A stretch of DNA of 64,000 bases, taken from contig CAKRRG010000007.1 in the NCBI GenBank assembly GCA_934394545.1, positions 13,755-77,754 on the forward strand, read 5' to 3'. Below the pieces are notes generated by a model. That model ran no database searches. It was not told where the DNA came from and was given only the letters and a program-made list of their open reading frames with translations. The first letter of the stretch is position 1. Each line of letters starts with the position of its first letter. This DNA comes from an uncultured Blautia sp. (GTDB lineage Bacteria > Bacillota > Clostridia > Lachnospirales > Lachnospiraceae). Both the position numbers and the translations under genes were made by a program. Shown here piece after piece: positions 36,616-45,998 of this stretch.

Positions 36616-38907
36616 CTATAAAACCATACCACAATTTACATTTTTATAAAAGCACATTTTAATCCTGTTTTCCAAAAGCACCCGCACTGCACCACTCTCC
36701 ATAGTAAAGCCAATCTTACAGTCAGCTGCTTTCAATCGTTCCACGGTTTCCACAGACGGATGTCCGTAGGTGTTCGTTAGGGAACAGGAAATCACACCAT
36801 ACTCCGGCCTCACAGTGTCAAGAAACATTTGGCAAGTAGAATAACGAGATCCATGGTGCCCTATTTTCAAAAAATCCACATCCTCTAAAAGTCTTTCGGA
36901 AAGCAGTTTCTTCTCTGTTTCCTCTCCTACATCACCTGTAAACAAGGCAATAAAATTCTCATATTTTGCCTGAAGCACCATACCTTCTTCATTCACATCT
37001 GCCCCGGAAGCCCCGGCAAAAGGTGCCACAATCTTAAGCTGCAATTTTCCTGCACGAATCAGATCCCCGGATTTCAGTTTTTTTACAGAGATTCCGGTTT
37101 TCTTGGCAAGAAATTCTAACTTTCTCCAGGCTTCAGGCGGATTTTCCCATTCAGGAAGATAAAGACAACTGATTTTTACAGAATTTAACCCGGAAGCTGT
37201 CAGTTCGAGAATTTCTTGTATCCCGCTGATGTGATCCTGATCTGTATGTGAAACAAAAATACCATGGATTCTGGAAATCCCCTGATTTTTCAGATAAGGC
37301 AAAATCTGGTACTGCCCTACTCCTGATTTACTGCTGCTCCCTCCATCTATCAGAAAGCAATTCCCCTCAGGAGTTCGCAGCACGATTCCATCCCCTTGTC
37401 CCACATCCAGACAGGTAATAGAGAAAGGCTCCTGCCCACGCCACACCAGGAGAAGTAATGCCAGACTCACGATTATCAATCCGGCTGTTTTCCTGCTGAT
37501 GCCATTCTTTATCTGTTCTCTTTTTTTGTATGTAAATATTGCAAATGCTGCTCCCAGCAAAATATAATACACTGCTATCTGCCACAGTCTTGGCTGCCCT
37601 GTGATCCATGTACAAAAAGGAAGGTTGCCGGACAGTTCGCATAGCTTTTCATATAGTTCTGCCAGAAGCCTGCCTGGAAAAACAGCCACACTTCCCAGTT
37701 TCTGACTTACACAGCCCAGAATAAGCCCTGCAACACCACTTCCAAGGACAATCCCTACCGTAGGCAGTACGATCAGATTCAAAAATATTCCGATCAACGA
37801 CACCTCTCCAAAAAAATACAGAGATACCGGCAGCATAGTCAGCTGAATTCCAAGAGAGGCTGCAAAAGCCGGAATTATTTTTCCGAAAATTTTTGCAATG
37901 CCTTTCTTTTCCTTTTTCATATAGCGGAACCTTCCATTCAGTGCGGGGATCACAACTCCAGCCCCTACCACAGCGCTAAATGATAAAAGGAACCCACTGG
38001 TATACAAGTATGCCCCGGAATCCGTCAGGATCAGCATTGCCGAAACAGCCAGCGCAGTAGGAAGGTCATAGATCCGTCCGGTTATTTTTGCCCCCATTGC
38101 CAGAAGGAACATGCAGACGGCCCGCATAGTTGACACACTTCCTCCAGTCATAATGCCATATTGAAGCAGAAGTAAAAGAGAAACAATGCCAGACGGCCAG
38201 ATTCCCAGCCCCAGCTTCATCAGCAGATTATAGAACCCAAGTCCAAGCATACTGATATGCAGACCGGAAATTGCCAACACATGAACAATTCCGCCCATCT
38301 GATACCGAAGCTTCGTTTCCTGTTCCAGGCCACTTTTATCCCCAAGAATGATTGCCTGAAAAATCCCCCCTTCATTTCCTGCAATTCTATTTAAAATGGT
38401 ACTCAGATAATTGCGCAGTTCACAGATTCCCTGCCGATAAACCGAATAATTTTCCGTTTTTTCCAGTAATTCCCCTTTTTTTAAAAAATAGAAAATATGC
38501 TGGCTTGCATAATACAGCTGGCTGTCAAATTCCCCAGGATTCCGCATTTCCTGCACACGTTCCAGATTTCCGGACATCAAAACAACAGTCCCCGCCGGAA
38601 CATTCTCTTTTTTCTTCATAAATACTTTTACATTTTCAATGGATATCTTCTTCGATTGGCTTATCTTTTGATCATTGTTTGATTTGTAGATCAGATATGT
38701 ATTTTTCAAATAAACAGCTTGTGAAATTTCATTCTCTGTGGTCTGCACCACTTCCCCGCCAATAACAGCCCTGGGGTGGTCATCAATCCAGGAGATTACA
38801 TTTTCCGGAACAGGATTTCCCCTGATAAGGGGGAACCCTGCCCGGTCAGCTATACACATGGAAAGAATCAACAGCAGACACACCATACAAAGTGGACGTC
38901 GTGTCAT
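36616..38907 (-). CDS. comEC: ComEC/Rec2 family competence channel
   Basis: Putative inner-membrane channel for single-stranded DNA uptake. The order is: two N-terminal helices around an OB-like segment (about 40-130, with VLMSGNLERVQE), a competence domain with many helices (IFQAIILGDKSGLEQET, HVLAISGLHISMLGLG, GGSVSTMRAVCM), and a C-terminal metallo-beta-lactamase domain (CLDVGQGDGIVLRTPEG, LIDGGSSSKSG, VSHTDQDHISG, KIGHHGS). All metal ligands expected for a nuclease-like site appear present. Length 763 is normal. AAAGGAG precedes the ATG. It lies downstream of comEA, the two-component genes and a GerMN lipoprotein. Confidence 0.94.
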   Translation of the reverse strand: MTRRPLCMVCLLLILSMCIADRAGFPLIRGNPVPENVISWIDDHPRAVIGGEVVQTTENEISQAVYLKNTYLIYKSNNDQKISQSKKISIENVKVFMKKKENVPAGTVVLMSGNLERVQEMRNPGEFDSQLYYASQHIFYFLKKGELLEKTENYSVYRQGICELRNYLSTILNRIAGNEGGIFQAIILGDKSGLEQETKLRYQMGGIVHVLAISGLHISMLGLGFYNLLMKLGLGIWPSGIVSLLLLLQYGIMTGGSVSTMRAVCMFLLAMGAKITGRIYDLPTALAVSAMLILTDSGAYLYTSGFLLSFSAVVGAGVVIPALNGRFRYMKKEKKGIAKIFGKIIPAFAASLGIQLTMLPVSLYFFGEVSLIGIFLNLIVLPTVGIVLGSGVAGLILGCVSQKLGSVAVFPGRLLAELYEKLCELSGNLPFCTWITGQPRLWQIAVYYILLGAAFAIFTYKKREQIKNGISRKTAGLIIVSLALLLLVWRGQEPFSITCLDVGQGDGIVLRTPEGNCFLIDGGSSSKSGVGQYQILPYLKNQGISRIHGIFVSHTDQDHISGIQEILELTASGLNSVKISCLYLPEWENPPEAWRKLEFLAKKTGISVKKLKSGDLIRAGKLQLKIVAPFAGASGADVNEEGMVLQAKYENFIALFTGDVGEETEKKLLSERLLEDVDFLKIGHHGSRYSTCQMFLDTVRPEYGVISCSLTNTYGHPSVETVERLKAADCKIGFTMESGAVRVLLENRIKMCFYKNVNCGMVL

Positions 38908-38959
38908 TCAAAACTCCTTTGTTCTCACCAGTGGCAAAATTGTCTGCAAAAGTAAACTT

Positions 38960-39916
38960 CTACTGATTTTCTCCGCTCTGTTCCTCTACAAGAACCAGAT
39001 CTGTATTTTTACTGAAAAGACTGTACAGGGAGGTTCCATCGCTGAAGGCTGCTTCTGTATTTCCTTCGATCGATATCTGCACTTTATCAGCAGAGGTGGT
39101 ATCCAGAAGGGAATTCACAACTGAATAGATCATCGTATTCACCGGAATATCCACTCCTGAATCAGAAAAAGCAGAACTGAAATCCACATAGCAGACATCA
39201 TCAGATACCTCCACTCCAAGAATATCGGTATTCTGGGGAATTGTTGGATAATGCCCCTTCACCATAGGCCCCTTCGCCAGCTGCTCCAGAATCACCCTTT
39301 CTCTTGGAAGGATTCTTTTATAATAAACATTTCTCTGTTCCGTTACAAGATGTTCTCCTGTTTTGTCTGTAAAATATAGGGTAAAAGTATCGTAACGGTA
39401 AGCATCCTTGTCTGAGCCCCACATTTCCACAAAGGTATTGCCATCAATCACTCCAACAGCCTGTCCCTTGGAATCCTTAAGTTCCTGGGTTCCTATAAAT
39501 ATTTTCACCCCGGCTACTCCCGGAATCTGCAGAAATGTCCTTGCAACTCCTGCCCGGACCAAGATTTCCCTGGTTCTTGAAATATTGCTGTAATCACTGT
39601 TAAATTCCAATTCCAGCAGCCCTTCATTTAACCGATAGGTTACAAGCTGGACTCCTGAAGGCAAGAGAGACTGATTCTCTCCACTTCCTTCCTGACTGTT
39701 CAGATGTCCCATCAGATCCTGAAGCATAAATTCTGCACTTTCCTGCTCCGGATAATAGCGGACCTTCATAACCTTTGTTTCTTCATGATTCAGATAATAC
39801 AAGTAATACTGATTGCTGACGCTTTCGGTCTTTTCGCTCTTGGTTTCCACCGAACATCCGGTAAGAAGTCCAAGGATCAGAACCAGAGCCAGAACTGCAC
39901 TCAAAACTCTCTTCAT
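38960..39916 (-). CDS. GerMN-domain lipoprotein
   Basis: 318-residue lipoprotein with lipobox LLTGC at the end of its signal peptide. Two GerMN domains are visible: about 60-165 (FMLQDLMGHL, LLELEFNSDYSN, FLQIPGVAGVKIFI) and about 185-300 (RVILEQLAKGPMV, VCYVDFSSAFSD, YSVVNSLLDTTSADKVQISIEG). GerM in Bacillus is needed for sporulation and germination; these domains also occur beside sensor kinases such as LpqB in actinobacteria. AGGAGG precedes the ATG at 39916, eleven bases after the histidine kinase stop, so it is co-transcribed with the kinase and may modulate its sensor domain. Confidence 0.85.
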   Translation of the reverse strand: MKRVLSAVLALVLILGLLTGCSVETKSEKTESVSNQYYLYYLNHEETKVMKVRYYPEQESAEFMLQDLMGHLNSQEGSGENQSLLPSGVQLVTYRLNEGLLELEFNSDYSNISRTREILVRAGVARTFLQIPGVAGVKIFIGTQELKDSKGQAVGVIDGNTFVEMWGSDKDAYRYDTFTLYFTDKTGEHLVTEQRNVYYKRILPRERVILEQLAKGPMVKGHYPTIPQNTDILGVEVSDDVCYVDFSSAFSDSGVDIPVNTMIYSVVNSLLDTTSADKVQISIEGNTEAAFSDGTSLYSLFSKNTDLVLVEEQSGENQ

Positions 39917-39926
39917 CCGGCACCTC

Positions 39927-41354
39927 CTACGGAATATATGATAATGGAATACGGACAGTAAAGGTCGTTCCCTCACCCTCCTTGCTGGCTACCTGAATCG
40001 TGCCATGATGCATGGTTACTGCACTTCTGGTAATTGCCAGTCCAAGACCGGTACCACCGATTTCCTTGGAATGAGATTTATCCACACGATAAAAGCGCTC
40101 AAAAATCCTTCCAATGGAATCCTCTGGAATTCCCATTCCTGAATCTGCAACCTTCACATAAAAATACTTATGGTCTGCGTCCAAAGTCACACGAACCCAG
40201 CCATCATCCACATTGTATTTAATCCCATTTTCAACAAGATTGCTTACTGCAAGGGTAAATTTCACCTCATCCACATCTGCTTCCACAGGACGGAAGCTAT
40301 CCAGGATCAGATCAATATTCCGCTTGTCAGCAATAGGACGAAGCCTTTTCAGAATATCCTCCAACAGCTGATTAATATTCAAATGCTCTACATTCAGGTC
40401 TGCCGCCTTCTTATCCATCTTTACCAGTGAAAGAAGGTCTGTGATAATCTTGTTTTCACGGTCAATTTCCGCTGTGATATCACTCATAAACTCCTGATAA
40501 AGTTCCTCTGGCACGCCCTCCTGACCAACCAGTGAATCAGCCAGCACCTTCATAGACGTAAGAGGCGTCTTCAGCTCATGGGACACATTGGATACAAATT
40601 CATTTCTGGACTCATCCAGAATCTTCATTCTGGAAAGCATTTTATTAAATGCGTCCGTGATCAGTGCTGTCTCCGTATAATCCGGAACGGAGATTTCTTC
40701 ATTCTGATAGCCGTCAGTCAGATCCTCAATAGACTTGGTGACATGGGCAAAGGGCTTCACAAGCACTGTAGAAAGCACATATCCGAGAAGCAAAGCAAGT
40801 ACAACAATAATGCCTGTGAGAAGAAGGCTTTTCTGCTCCAGTTCCTGAATATTCTGCGCAATTTCGCCGGAAGAAAAGCTGATCAGCATAGCTCCCTGAA
40901 GCTGCTTTACCTCCGGACTCTTAACCGGAAGTGCCATCTCGATTTTTTGTGTTTTGCTGTTATAGCGGCTTGCCTCCTCACCTTTAAAGCACTTAATCAC
41001 CATTGTAGAAATCAATGTCTTACCTTCATCTACGTCATAGGTATCCTTGATAATTCTGTAATCCCTGTCAACCAGCAGAATTCTGCCATCATATACATTA
41101 GACAACAACTCCAGCTTGCTGTTCACATCCTGCGAGCTGGAGTCATTCATATAATTCTCTTTAATTAACAGGTTACACAAAATGTCGCACTGTTTCTCAA
41201 CAGTCTGCTTACAGACAGCCACAGCCTTGCTCTCATAGGCTGCCACAATCACGCGAGCAACAATGACACTTGGCACGATTCCCAGAATAACCAGAATGAT
41301 CAGAATACGAAAACGCAGACTTTTTAAAAAGCTGATTTTCTTTTTCTCTGGCAT
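39927..41354 (-). CDS. Membrane sensor histidine kinase (WalK/PhoR-like)
   Basis: 475 residues. TM1 about 16-38, an extracytoplasmic sensor region about 40-176, TM2 about 177-198, then HAMP, and a HisKA dimerisation helix with phosphoacceptor H259 in SNVSHELKTPLT. The ATPase domain has NLVENGIKYN (N box), VADSGMGIP (G1), RIFERFYRVD (F box) and GGTGLGLAI (G2). No PAS domain is seen between HAMP and HisKA, unlike WalK. It starts three bases after the response regulator stop and is followed by the GerMN lipoprotein. Signal unknown; wall or membrane state is a reasonable guess. Confidence 0.93.
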   Translation of the reverse strand: MPEKKKISFLKSLRFRILIILVILGIVPSVIVARVIVAAYESKAVAVCKQTVEKQCDILCNLLIKENYMNDSSSQDVNSKLELLSNVYDGRILLVDRDYRIIKDTYDVDEGKTLISTMVIKCFKGEEASRYNSKTQKIEMALPVKSPEVKQLQGAMLISFSSGEIAQNIQELEQKSLLLTGIIVVLALLLGYVLSTVLVKPFAHVTKSIEDLTDGYQNEEISVPDYTETALITDAFNKMLSRMKILDESRNEFVSNVSHELKTPLTSMKVLADSLVGQEGVPEELYQEFMSDITAEIDRENKIITDLLSLVKMDKKAADLNVEHLNINQLLEDILKRLRPIADKRNIDLILDSFRPVEADVDEVKFTLAVSNLVENGIKYNVDDGWVRVTLDADHKYFYVKVADSGMGIPEDSIGRIFERFYRVDKSHSKEIGGTGLGLAITRSAVTMHHGTIQVASKEGEGTTFTVRIPLSYIP

Positions 41355-41357
41355 GAC

Positions 41358-42047
41358 TTATGCCTGGAAATAATAACCCACACCCCATTTGGTGTGTACA
41401 TACTTCGGCTCACTGGGATTCGCCTCAATCTTCTCACGTAAACGACGGATATGTACATCCACAGTACGGACATCCCCTGGATACTCATATCCCCAGACAA
41501 TATTTAACAGATTCTCACGGCTGTAGACTTTATTCGGATTAAATACCAGAAGCTCCAGCACATCAAATTCCTTGGCTGTAAGATTAATTTCTTTACCTGC
41601 AATAAATACGCGGCGGCTCTCACAGTCCATCTTCAGATCTCCTGCCGTGATAGTCTTCGCCTTCTCTTTCTCTTCCTGATTGCTGCCTGCACGGCGCATG
41701 ATTGCCTTTATCCTTGCTTTTACCTCAAGGATATTAAAAGGCTTGGTTATATAATCATCTGCACCATACTCAAGGCCGAGAATCTTGTCCATATCCTCAC
41801 CCTTAGCAGTCAGCATCACGATCGGAACATTGGAAAATTCCCTGATCTGCTGACATACTTCGAAGCCATCCATCTTAGGAAGCATAAGATCCAGAAGAAT
41901 AATATCGTATTTTTTCTCCTTCGCCATATCCAAAGCTTCCTCACCATCGTAAGCGCAATCCACTTCCATTCCATCCTGCTCCAGACTGAAACGGATTCCT
42001 TTTACGATCAGTTTCTCATCATCTACTACCAAAACTTTCCTGCTCAT
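41358..42047 (-). CDS. OmpR-family response regulator
   Basis: 229 residues. Receiver domain with VVDDEK, phosphoacceptor D53 in IILLDLMLPKMDG, VMLTAKGEDMDK and YITKPFN. The C-terminal winged helix has NLTAKEFDVLELLVFNPNKV, then SRENLLNIVWGYEYPGDVRTVDVHIRRLREK, a standard DNA-recognition layout. AAGGGAG precedes the ATG. Sequence style is WalR/PhoP-like. It is 13 bases after comEA and 3 bases before its kinase, so competence-type DNA uptake genes and this two-component pair share a transcript. Confidence 0.95.
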   Translation of the reverse strand: MSRKVLVVDDEKLIVKGIRFSLEQDGMEVDCAYDGEEALDMAKEKKYDIILLDLMLPKMDGFEVCQQIREFSNVPIVMLTAKGEDMDKILGLEYGADDYITKPFNILEVKARIKAIMRRAGSNQEEKEKAKTITAGDLKMDCESRRVFIAGKEINLTAKEFDVLELLVFNPNKVYSRENLLNIVWGYEYPGDVRTVDVHIRRLREKIEANPSEPKYVHTKWGVGYYFQA

Positions 42048-42060
42048 TTAAGAATCTCCC

Positions 42061-42720
42061 TTATCCAGTTGATATCTTGTCTTTTATCTTTGAAAAGGTA
42101 CCTTCTTTGATACCTTCTACATTCATAATCTCTTCTATGGAAGTAAAGCCTCCATGCTCCTCCCGATATGCGATAATCCCTTCTGCCTTAGATTTCCCGA
42201 TTCCACTTAAAGTAGAAAGAAGTTCGGCATCTGCAGTGTTCAGATTGATCCTGGAATCTCCCTGTGCACTTTCTTTCTGCTCCTGGCTCCCGCCATTCTC
42301 ACTTTCTGTCAGGGCTTCCGGTGCCTTCGCCAGCACGAGTTCCAGTTCCTCTGTTACCTCTTTCTCAGTGGGTACATAAATCTGCTGCCCATCCCCAAGG
42401 CTTCTGGCTCTGTTTAAATAATTCATGGCCGCTTCCGGAAGGTATCCCCCAGCCGCCTCAACAGCCTGAAAAATACGGGCATCCTCCTCCAGTTCATATA
42501 CTCCCGGATTTACAACTGCCCCGCATACATCAACAAAGATTTTCTGTGGAACTTTTATTTCTTCCTCTTCTTCTGTCTCTCCGGCAACCTCCTCTTCATC
42601 TGAAGCCATTTCTTCCAAAAAAACATCCTCCTGGCGTGTGCAGCCTGTCAGTGCAGACACCATCCAGAGAAAAAACAAAACCATCCAGCTTCCACATCTG
42701 TTTTTTAATCTTCTATTCAT
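42061..42720 (-). CDS. comEA: ComEA-like DNA-binding lipoprotein
   Basis: Captures double-stranded DNA outside the membrane for ComEC. A signal ends in a lipobox, SALTGC, so the protein appears lipid-anchored, whereas classic ComEA has a plain transmembrane helix. An acidic linker (EEVAGETEEEEE) is followed by an SLBB-like domain (IFVDVCGAVVNPGVYEL, about 62-130) and a C-terminal helix-hairpin-helix pair (INLNTADAELLSTLSGIGKSKAEGI, here split for length as two blocks) ending IEEIMNVEGIKEG. First gene of the comEA-regulator-kinase-GerMN-comEC-holA unit, with a promoter at 42779-42807. Confidence 0.9.
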   Translation of the reverse strand: MNRRLKNRCGSWMVLFFLWMVSALTGCTRQEDVFLEEMASDEEEVAGETEEEEEIKVPQKIFVDVCGAVVNPGVYELEEDARIFQAVEAAGGYLPEAAMNYLNRARSLGDGQQIYVPTEKEVTEELELVLAKAPEALTESENGGSQEQKESAQGDSRINLNTADAELLSTLSGIGKSKAEGIIAYREEHGGFTSIEEIMNVEGIKEGTFSKIKDKISTG

Positions 42721-42778
42721 GTGGGTTCCCCTTTCGCTCTACGCGCAGTTTCCCCACTACTCATGCTTTACTTCATCT

Positions 42779-42807
42779 ATTTTAACGAAACTTTACATAT
42801 TTTACAA
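42779..42807 (-). promoter_or_regulatory. Promoter for the comEA unit
   Basis: Minus strand: -35 TTGTAA (42802-42807), 17-base spacer, -10 TAAAAT (42779-42784), about 60 bases before comEA. Confidence 0.7.
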
Positions 42808-42846
42808 TACCATTTCTAATTTTTATCAGTCTTTTATCAATTTACC

Positions 42847-43281
42847 TTATTCTTGCCATTTAAATATGACAATTCCCACAATTGCCACAGCCATGCCGAT
42901 CAGCTTCTGCCACTGAAAGTCCACCTTTTCCACGCCAAACAAACCAAATAATTCTATTAAATATGCCACTGCAAGCTGGGAAATTACGATTAGCATAGCT
43001 GCCTTCGCAGGTCCCAGACTTCCCATACTCTGAATTACAGTTATGGTAATAAATGCTCCGATCACACCACCAAGCAGCGTATATTTATTTTCCACCTGCC
43101 ACAGTGCACCTACACTGTCTCTTCCGGTAAAGAACCAGGCCAAAACACAGACCAGGAATGCCGAAAACTGCACCCAGCCGGTTGACACCCACAGACTGGT
43201 CTGCTTCGTCACTTCCGTATTAAAAACACCCTGAATACTCATCAATGCTCCCGATAACAACGCTACAAGAAATCCCCACAT
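42847..43281 (-). CDS. DMT-family permease (YdcZ/DUF606 type)
   Basis: A 144-residue membrane protein with five predicted helices: MWGFLVALLSGALMSIQGVF opens it, and VIQSMGSLGPAKAAMLIVISQLAVAYLIELFG is the recognisable repeat-like core. The length is right for a half-size drug/metabolite transporter, which would work as a dimer. The start at 43281 is fixed by AGGAGG upstream; a longer frame to 43335 adds a non-hydrophobic stretch. Some family members occur as tandem pairs, but only one copy is here. Substrate unknown. Confidence 0.82.
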   Translation of the reverse strand: MWGFLVALLSGALMSIQGVFNTEVTKQTSLWVSTGWVQFSAFLVCVLAWFFTGRDSVGALWQVENKYTLLGGVIGAFITITVIQSMGSLGPAKAAMLIVISQLAVAYLIELFGLFGVEKVDFQWQKLIGMAVAIVGIVIFKWQE

Positions 43282-43413
43282 AAAAAAATCTCCTCCTGGA
43301 AGAAAATAAGGTGCAGCTGAGCACCCCTCTAACAATTATATGCAATTTTCCAAAATTAATTCTCTTTGCCAGGTAAAGCGTTCAAATGCCAGTGATATTT
43401 TTCATTTTCCATC

Positions 43414-43442
43414 TGTTCAATTACACTCACAATTGATATAAT
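43414..43442 (+). promoter_or_regulatory. Candidate promoter for the DUF1292 gene
   Basis: TATAAT at 43437-43442 with a weak -35 TGTTCA at 43414-43419, 17-base spacer. Confidence 0.5.
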
Positions 43443-43496
43443 AAACTCAACAAATAAGGGCAGCCGGACTGGCTTGCCGAATGAAAGGAGATTAAA

Positions 43497-43826
43497 ATGG
43501 CAGAAGAAAAAAACATTGGAACCCCTGTAGAAGAAGAAATTGAAATCATCACTCTTACAGATGAAAACGATGAGGACATGGATTTCGAATTACTGGATGA
43601 GATTGATTACGAAGGAAATCGTTACGTAGTTCTTCTCCCACCTGTTGAGGACGTGGAAGGTGAAGAGGATAACGAAGATGAAGAAGTACTGATTCTTCAG
43701 GTAGAAGATGACGGAGATGAAGAAAATGAGAGCTATGTTTTCGTTGACGACGATGATATTCTCTCCGCAGTTTTCGATATTTTTAAAGAGAAATTTAAAG
43801 ACGAATTTGACTTCACAGAAGAATAA
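43497..43826 (+). CDS. DUF1292 (YrzB-like) acidic protein
   Basis: 109 residues with very high Asp/Glu content. The family core is IEIITLTDENDEDMDFELLD, then GNRYVVLLP and EVLILQVEDDGDEENESYVFVDD, ending in a helix (ILSAVFDIFKEKFKDEF). GAAAGGAG precedes the ATG. DUF1292 proteins are widespread in Bacillota, often near ruvX and a Fur gene, but here the gene stands alone between its own promoter and a strong terminator. Biochemical role is unknown; the acidic character suggests protein-protein contact or metal/nucleic-acid mimicry, which is speculation. Confidence 0.88.
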   Translation: MAEEKNIGTPVEEEIEIITLTDENDEDMDFELLDEIDYEGNRYVVLLPPVEDVEGEEDNEDEEVLILQVEDDGDEENESYVFVDDDDILSAVFDIFKEKFKDEFDFTEE

Positions 43827-43835
43827 AATTGTTAC

Positions 43836-43875
43836 AAAAAGGTACCTTGAAGCAATCACACAAGGTACCTTTTTT
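43836..43875. terminator. Bidirectional intrinsic terminator between the DUF1292 gene and argD
   Basis: AAAAAGGTACCTTG (43836-43849) pairs perfectly with CAAGGTACCTTTTT (43861-43874). A and T runs on both sides serve both converging transcripts. Confidence 0.92.
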
Positions 43876-43895
43876 CATTTAACTCCAACTCTGTT

Positions 43896-45086
43896 TTATG
43901 CCAGGCACTCATCCAGAATGGCTGCCATTTCATCAATATCCGCTTTGGTGATTACCAGCGGAGGCACAATACGAAGTACATCGCTTCCTGCCGAAATAAC
44001 CAGTAATTTCTTTTCAAGTGCTTTTTTTACAACTTCACCTACAGGTCGTCCGGAAATAACGATTCCCTGCATAAATCCCATACCTCTTCTTGCAGCTGCG
44101 CACTCATGCTTTTCCACAAGTTCATCCAGTTTTTTCTCAAGATATGGTGTTAATTCCTGTACATGTGTAAGGATCATATCCTTCTCATAAATATCAAAAA
44201 CTTTACTTACAGCAGCACATACAAACGGATTTCCACCATATGTTGTTCCATGATCTCCCGGCTTTAAAGATGCCTCAGCAACCTTCTTATTCAGCACAAA
44301 AGCGCCTACCGGAACACCGCATCCAAGGGCTTTCGCACAAGTCATGATATCCGGCTGAACGCCATATGTCTGCCATGCAAAATAGCATCCGGAACGTCCC
44401 ATTCCACACTGAATCTCATCCAAAATAAGAAGAATATCCTTCTCATCACACAGTGCACGTACTCCTTCCAAAAACTTTCTGTCAGCAGGATAAATGCCGC
44501 CTTCCCCCTGCACAGTTTCCATAATAATCGCGCATGTTTTGTCTGTAATCTGAGCCTTTACACTATCCAGATCATTAAAATCCGCAAACTTTACACCACC
44601 CATAAGCGGCTCAAAAGGCTCACGATAATGGGCATTTCCCGTAACAGAAAGAGCACCGATCGATCTTCCATGGAAGGAATGATTCATAGCAATAATCTCA
44701 TGATCTGCATGTCCGTCACGCTCATATGCATACTTTTTTGCAGCCTTTAAAGCACCCTCAATAGCCTCTGTACCACTATTTGTAAAGAAAGCCTTATCCA
44801 TACGGCTTGCATTTACCAGCTTTGCACCAGCCTCAATAATAGGTTCGTTATAGTACAGATTAGAAATATGAGTAAGCTTATCAATCTGGTCTTTCAGTGC
44901 TTCATCATATCCCGGATAGTGATATCCCAGTGCATTTACAGCGATTCCTGCTGCAAAATCCAAATATTCCGTTCCTTCAGAATCATAAAGATGTACACCC
45001 TCTCCCCGTTCAAAAACAACAGGAAAACGATTATATGTATGAAGAATATTTGCTTCCGCTTCTTCCATCTGATTATTCATGTTCAT
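43896..45086 (-). CDS. argD: Acetylornithine aminotransferase
   Basis: PLP-dependent step converting N-acetylglutamate semialdehyde to N-acetylornithine with glutamate as amino donor. Class III aminotransferase marks: [42 protein letters not shown] and the PLP lysine in [15 protein letters not shown], then [13 protein letters not shown]. Length 396 is normal. Its ATG lies 14 bases inside argB, with GGAGAG about ten bases before. Last gene of argCJBD. Confidence 0.95.
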   Translation of the reverse strand: MNMNNQMEEAEANILHTYNRFPVVFERGEGVHLYDSEGTEYLDFAAGIAVNALGYHYPGYDEALKDQIDKLTHISNLYYNEPIIEAGAKLVNASRMDKAFFTNSGTEAIEGALKAAKKYAYERDGHADHEIIAMNHSFHGRSIGALSVTGNAHYREPFEPLMGGVKFADFNDLDSVKAQITDKTCAIIMETVQGEGGIYPADRKFLEGVRALCDEKDILLILDEIQCGMGRSGCYFAWQTYGVQPDIMTCAKALGCGVPVGAFVLNKKVAEASLKPGDHGTTYGGNPFVCAAVSKVFDIYEKDMILTHVQELTPYLEKKLDELVEKHECAAARRGMGFMQGIVISGRPVGEVVKKALEKKLLVISAGSDVLRIVPPLVITKADIDEMAAILDECLA

Positions 45087-45969
45087 TGTAATATTTCTCT
45101 CCGTCCTCTCTTAAAATAGCAGTTCCAATACCTTTATTTGTAAAGATTTCCAGCAATAAACTGTGAGGAATTCTTCCGTCAAGAATATGAACCCGATTAA
45201 CACCATGCTCAATTGCTTCAATACAATTATTCAGCTTCGGAATCATTCCACCGCCAACATATCCATCTGCGATCAGCTGCTGCGCGTCCTGAATATGAAG
45301 CTCTGAAATCAAAGAAGAAGGATCCTCTTTATCTTTATAAACTCCCTCAATATCAGAAAGAAATGCCAGCTTCTCTGCATGTACTGCCTCTGCAATTGCA
45401 CATGCTGCATCATCTGCATTAATATTATAGCTGTCATAATTATCGTCAAATCCAATGGGGAAAATAATCGGAAGAAAGTCTTTTTCCAGCAGATCATAAA
45501 GGATTTTCGGATTTACTTCCGTAATATCACCAACAAATCCAATATCCTCTCCATTGGAATATTTCTTCTTGCATTTTAATAATCCACCATCTTTTCCGCT
45601 GATACCAACGGCCTGTACACCCAGAGATTCCACATGGGTAACCAATTCTTTGTTTACTCTTGCAAGAACCATCTCCGCAATCTCCATTGTCTGTGCATCT
45701 GTTACACGAAGGCCATTGACAAATTTGGCTTCCATGCCTACTTTTCCAACCCATTTGCTGATTTCTTTACCGCCGCCATGAACAATGATCGGTTTGAATC
45801 CTACCAGTTTCAAAAGAACAACATCTTTAATTACATTTGCTTTCAGTTCTTCATCCAGCATTGCACTTCCACCATATTTCACAACTACGATTTTGCGGTT
45901 AAAACGCTGTATATAAGGAAGTGCTTCAATAAGTACCTCTGCCTTTTCAAGATATTTCTGATTTACCAT
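45073..45969 (-). CDS. argB: Acetylglutamate kinase
   Basis: Phosphorylates N-acetylglutamate, usually the arginine-inhibited step in organisms that recycle acetyl groups through ArgJ. Amino-acid kinase fold: [56 protein letters not shown] and [13 protein letters not shown]. The N-terminal helix ([19 protein letters not shown]) is of the kind seen in arginine-sensitive hexameric enzymes. AAAGGA precedes the ATG. Located between argJ and argD. Confidence 0.95.
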   Translation of the reverse strand: MVNQKYLEKAEVLIEALPYIQRFNRKIVVVKYGGSAMLDEELKANVIKDVVLLKLVGFKPIIVHGGGKEISKWVGKVGMEAKFVNGLRVTDAQTMEIAEMVLARVNKELVTHVESLGVQAVGISGKDGGLLKCKKKYSNGEDIGFVGDITEVNPKILYDLLEKDFLPIIFPIGFDDNYDSYNINADDAACAIAEAVHAEKLAFLSDIEGVYKDKEDPSSLISELHIQDAQQLIADGYVGGGMIPKLNNCIEAIEHGVNRVHILDGRIPHSLLLEIFTNKGIGTAILREDGEKYYNEHE

Positions 45970-45998
45970 CTTAACTTTCCTTTCTTCTATGACCGTTT

